Positions 63,031 to 64,000 of a DNA stretch of 64,000 nucleotides are shown in pieces. The stretch's first letter is position 1. Each line of letters opens with the position of its first letter. A program made the position numbers and the translations under genes. Below the pieces are notes generated by a model, which was not told where the DNA came from, made no database searches, and saw nothing but the letters and a program-made list of their open reading frames with translations. The stretch covers positions 1 through 64,000 of the forward strand of contig NZ_FOTT01000012.1 of assembly GCF_900114655.1 (NCBI RefSeq), given 5' to 3'. This stretch comes from Candidatus Frackibacter sp. WG13. GTDB taxonomy: Bacteria > Bacillota > Halanaerobiia > Halobacteroidales > Acetohalobiaceae.

Positions 63031-64000
63031 ATGATATTTGATCTATTAATTACTTTACTACAGAATATGTCAGTGATTGCTGTATTTGCTTATTTATTAA
63101 GTCGGACTGAAATATTTAAGAAGGTAGTTTATGAACAGTCTAGTCCTAGAATTAAGATATTTCTAATTATATTCTTTGGGCTTCTTTCGGCCTTAGGAAC
63201 TTACTTAGGAGTTTATATCTTTGGTGCTTATGCAAACATTAGGGCTATTGGTGCGGTGGTAGCTGGCTTATTAGGTGGTCCAATAGTTGGTTTAACTACT
63301 GGTTTAATTGGAGGTTTGCATCGTTATACTTTAGGTGGCTTTACAGCTTTTGCTTGTGCAGTGGGGACTACTTCGTCTGGTTTAACGGCTGGTTTAGTCC
63401 GTAAGTATCGTTCATTTAAGCAGATTAATGCCAAATTTGCTTTTGGATTAGGAATCTTAATTATGGTTATTGAAATGATATATGTTTTATTTTTAAGTGA
63501 ATCTTTTGTAGACGCTCAAAGACTAGTGAAAGTAATCGCTTTACCTATGATTTTGAATAATGCTTTAGGTATTGCTATCTTTATTAACATTTTGAAAACT
63601 ACCAAAAATGAAGAAGAAAAAGTAAGAGCTTTACAATCACAGAAAGCCTTAGAGATTGCTAATCGGACCCTTCCTCATCTGCGAGAGGGTCTTAATTATG
63701 ATTCAGCAGCTAAAGCTGCGGCAACGATCTTAAGTATGACGGATATAAAAGCAGTCTCTATTACTAATCGTAATGAAGTTTTGGCCCATAAAGGCTTAGC
63801 AGAGGATCATCATCAACCAGGAGAGAAGATTATAACTGAGGCTACTAAGCGGGCTATTGCAGATAGAGAATTAGCTGTTATTGATAAGCGTACGGATATT
63901 GGTTGTCCAGTTAAAGGTTGTGAATTGGCATCAGCAGTAGTAGTTCCTTTGAAATTTGATGAAGAGTTAATTGGAACTTTAAAATTTTATAAAGATAATG
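63031..64000 (+). CDS. LytS/YehU-type sensor kinase, 5' part (cut by window end)
   Basis: The open frame runs off the window after 323 codons. It starts with five or six membrane helices of the 5TMR-LYT domain: FGLLSALGTYLGVYIFGAYANIRAIGA, GGPIVGLTTGLIGGLHRYTLGGFTAFAC. A GAF-like domain follows from about residue 205, with SITNRNEVLAHKG. The histidine-kinase part would lie beyond the edge. Such proteins act in cell-wall or nutrient sensing, usually with a LytR response regulator. A weak GAAAGTAGG precedes the ATG. Confidence 0.85.
   Translation, partial: MIFDLLITLLQNMSVIAVFAYLLSRTEIFKKVVYEQSSPRIKIFLIIFFGLLSALGTYLGVYIFGAYANIRAIGAVVAGLLGGPIVGLTTGLIGGLHRYTLGGFTAFACAVGTTSSGLTAGLVRKYRSFKQINAKFAFGLGILIMVIEMIYVLFLSESFVDAQRLVKVIALPMILNNALGIAIFINILKTTKNEEEKVRALQSQKALEIANRTLPHLREGLNYDSAAKAAATILSMTDIKAVSITNRNEVLAHKGLAEDHHQPGEKIITEATKRAIADRELAVIDKRTDIGCPVKGCELASAVVVPLKFDEELIGTLKFYKDN

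Overview
The window is low-GC DNA from an anaerobic Firmicute-type bacterium of the Halanaerobiales/Clostridia kind. The gene content points to a spore former that also has an outer membrane. Spore genes present are spoVS, spmA, spmB and a SleB-type hydrolase. An exbB-exbD-tonB set and an SLH/coiled-coil envelope protein suggest a diderm envelope. A UGA-interrupted gene indicates selenocysteine use. A member of the Halobacteroidaceae would fit, but this is inference from gene content, not an identification. I see no prophage, insertion sequence, CRISPR array or rRNA gene.

Layout. 1-390: four tRNA genes (fMet, Gly, Leu, Pro). 0.5-9.9 kb: mostly single genes: cheY, an acidic orphan, an archaeal-type tRNA pseudouridine synthase Pus10, an archaeal-type HAD protein, a LysR regulator, a tryptophan transporter, a YfcE phosphodiesterase, a HesB-like selenoprotein read through UGA on the minus strand, a nitroreductase, a YdcF protein, a six-LysM secreted protein and a DUF3786 protein. 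10.2-15.6 kb: cinA, a membrane metallophosphoesterase, a LysM/M23 endopeptidase (minus) and recA with a LexA operator. 15.6-16.3 kb (minus): the fluoride exporter crcB behind a fluoride riboswitch, followed by a decayed DUF190 remnant. 16.4-19.9 kb: an SbcD/Mre11-like nuclease followed by an SbcC/Rad50-like ATPase split over three genes. 19.8-25.7 kb: rny, an orphan, ymdB, spoVS, spmA, spmB and a PHP phosphoesterase. 25.8-33 kb: envelope genes (parvulin lipoprotein, ExbB, ExbD, TonB, a large secreted protein with a cohesin-like end, an SLH protein), then ndk and sleB. 33.1-39.9 kb: the operon hisZGDBHAF-hisIE. 40-44.3 kb: a TSUP transporter, a cytoplasmic LysM protein, pta and ackA. 44.4-53.9 kb: DUF177, rpmF and the type II fatty-acid cluster fapR-plsX-fabH-fabK-fabD-fabG-acpP-(FabK-like paralogue)-fabF-rnc. 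54-55.9 kb: a flavoprotein and a membrane-anchored orphan. 56-63 kb: hutP, aroH, hisC, aroF, tyrA, aroA, cmk and plsC. The window ends inside a LytS-type sensor gene.

How the genes work together. The his operon lacks an aminotransferase; the hisC with the aromatic genes probably serves both histidine and tyrosine/phenylalanine synthesis. That operon begins with a HutP-type histidine-sensing antiterminator, and its leader carries three GGUAG units at 8-nt spacing and an intrinsic terminator. FapR probably controls the fatty-acid cluster through a repeated operator just upstream. Pta and AckA give acetate and ATP from acetyl-CoA.

The strongest points for follow-up are the UGA-encoded selenoprotein with its SECIS-like hairpin, the bacterial Pus10, the three-piece SbcC/Rad50-like ATPase with its nuclease partner, and the HutP leader controlling a biosynthetic operon. 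All calls come from reading the sequence and family knowledge; no database search was run.
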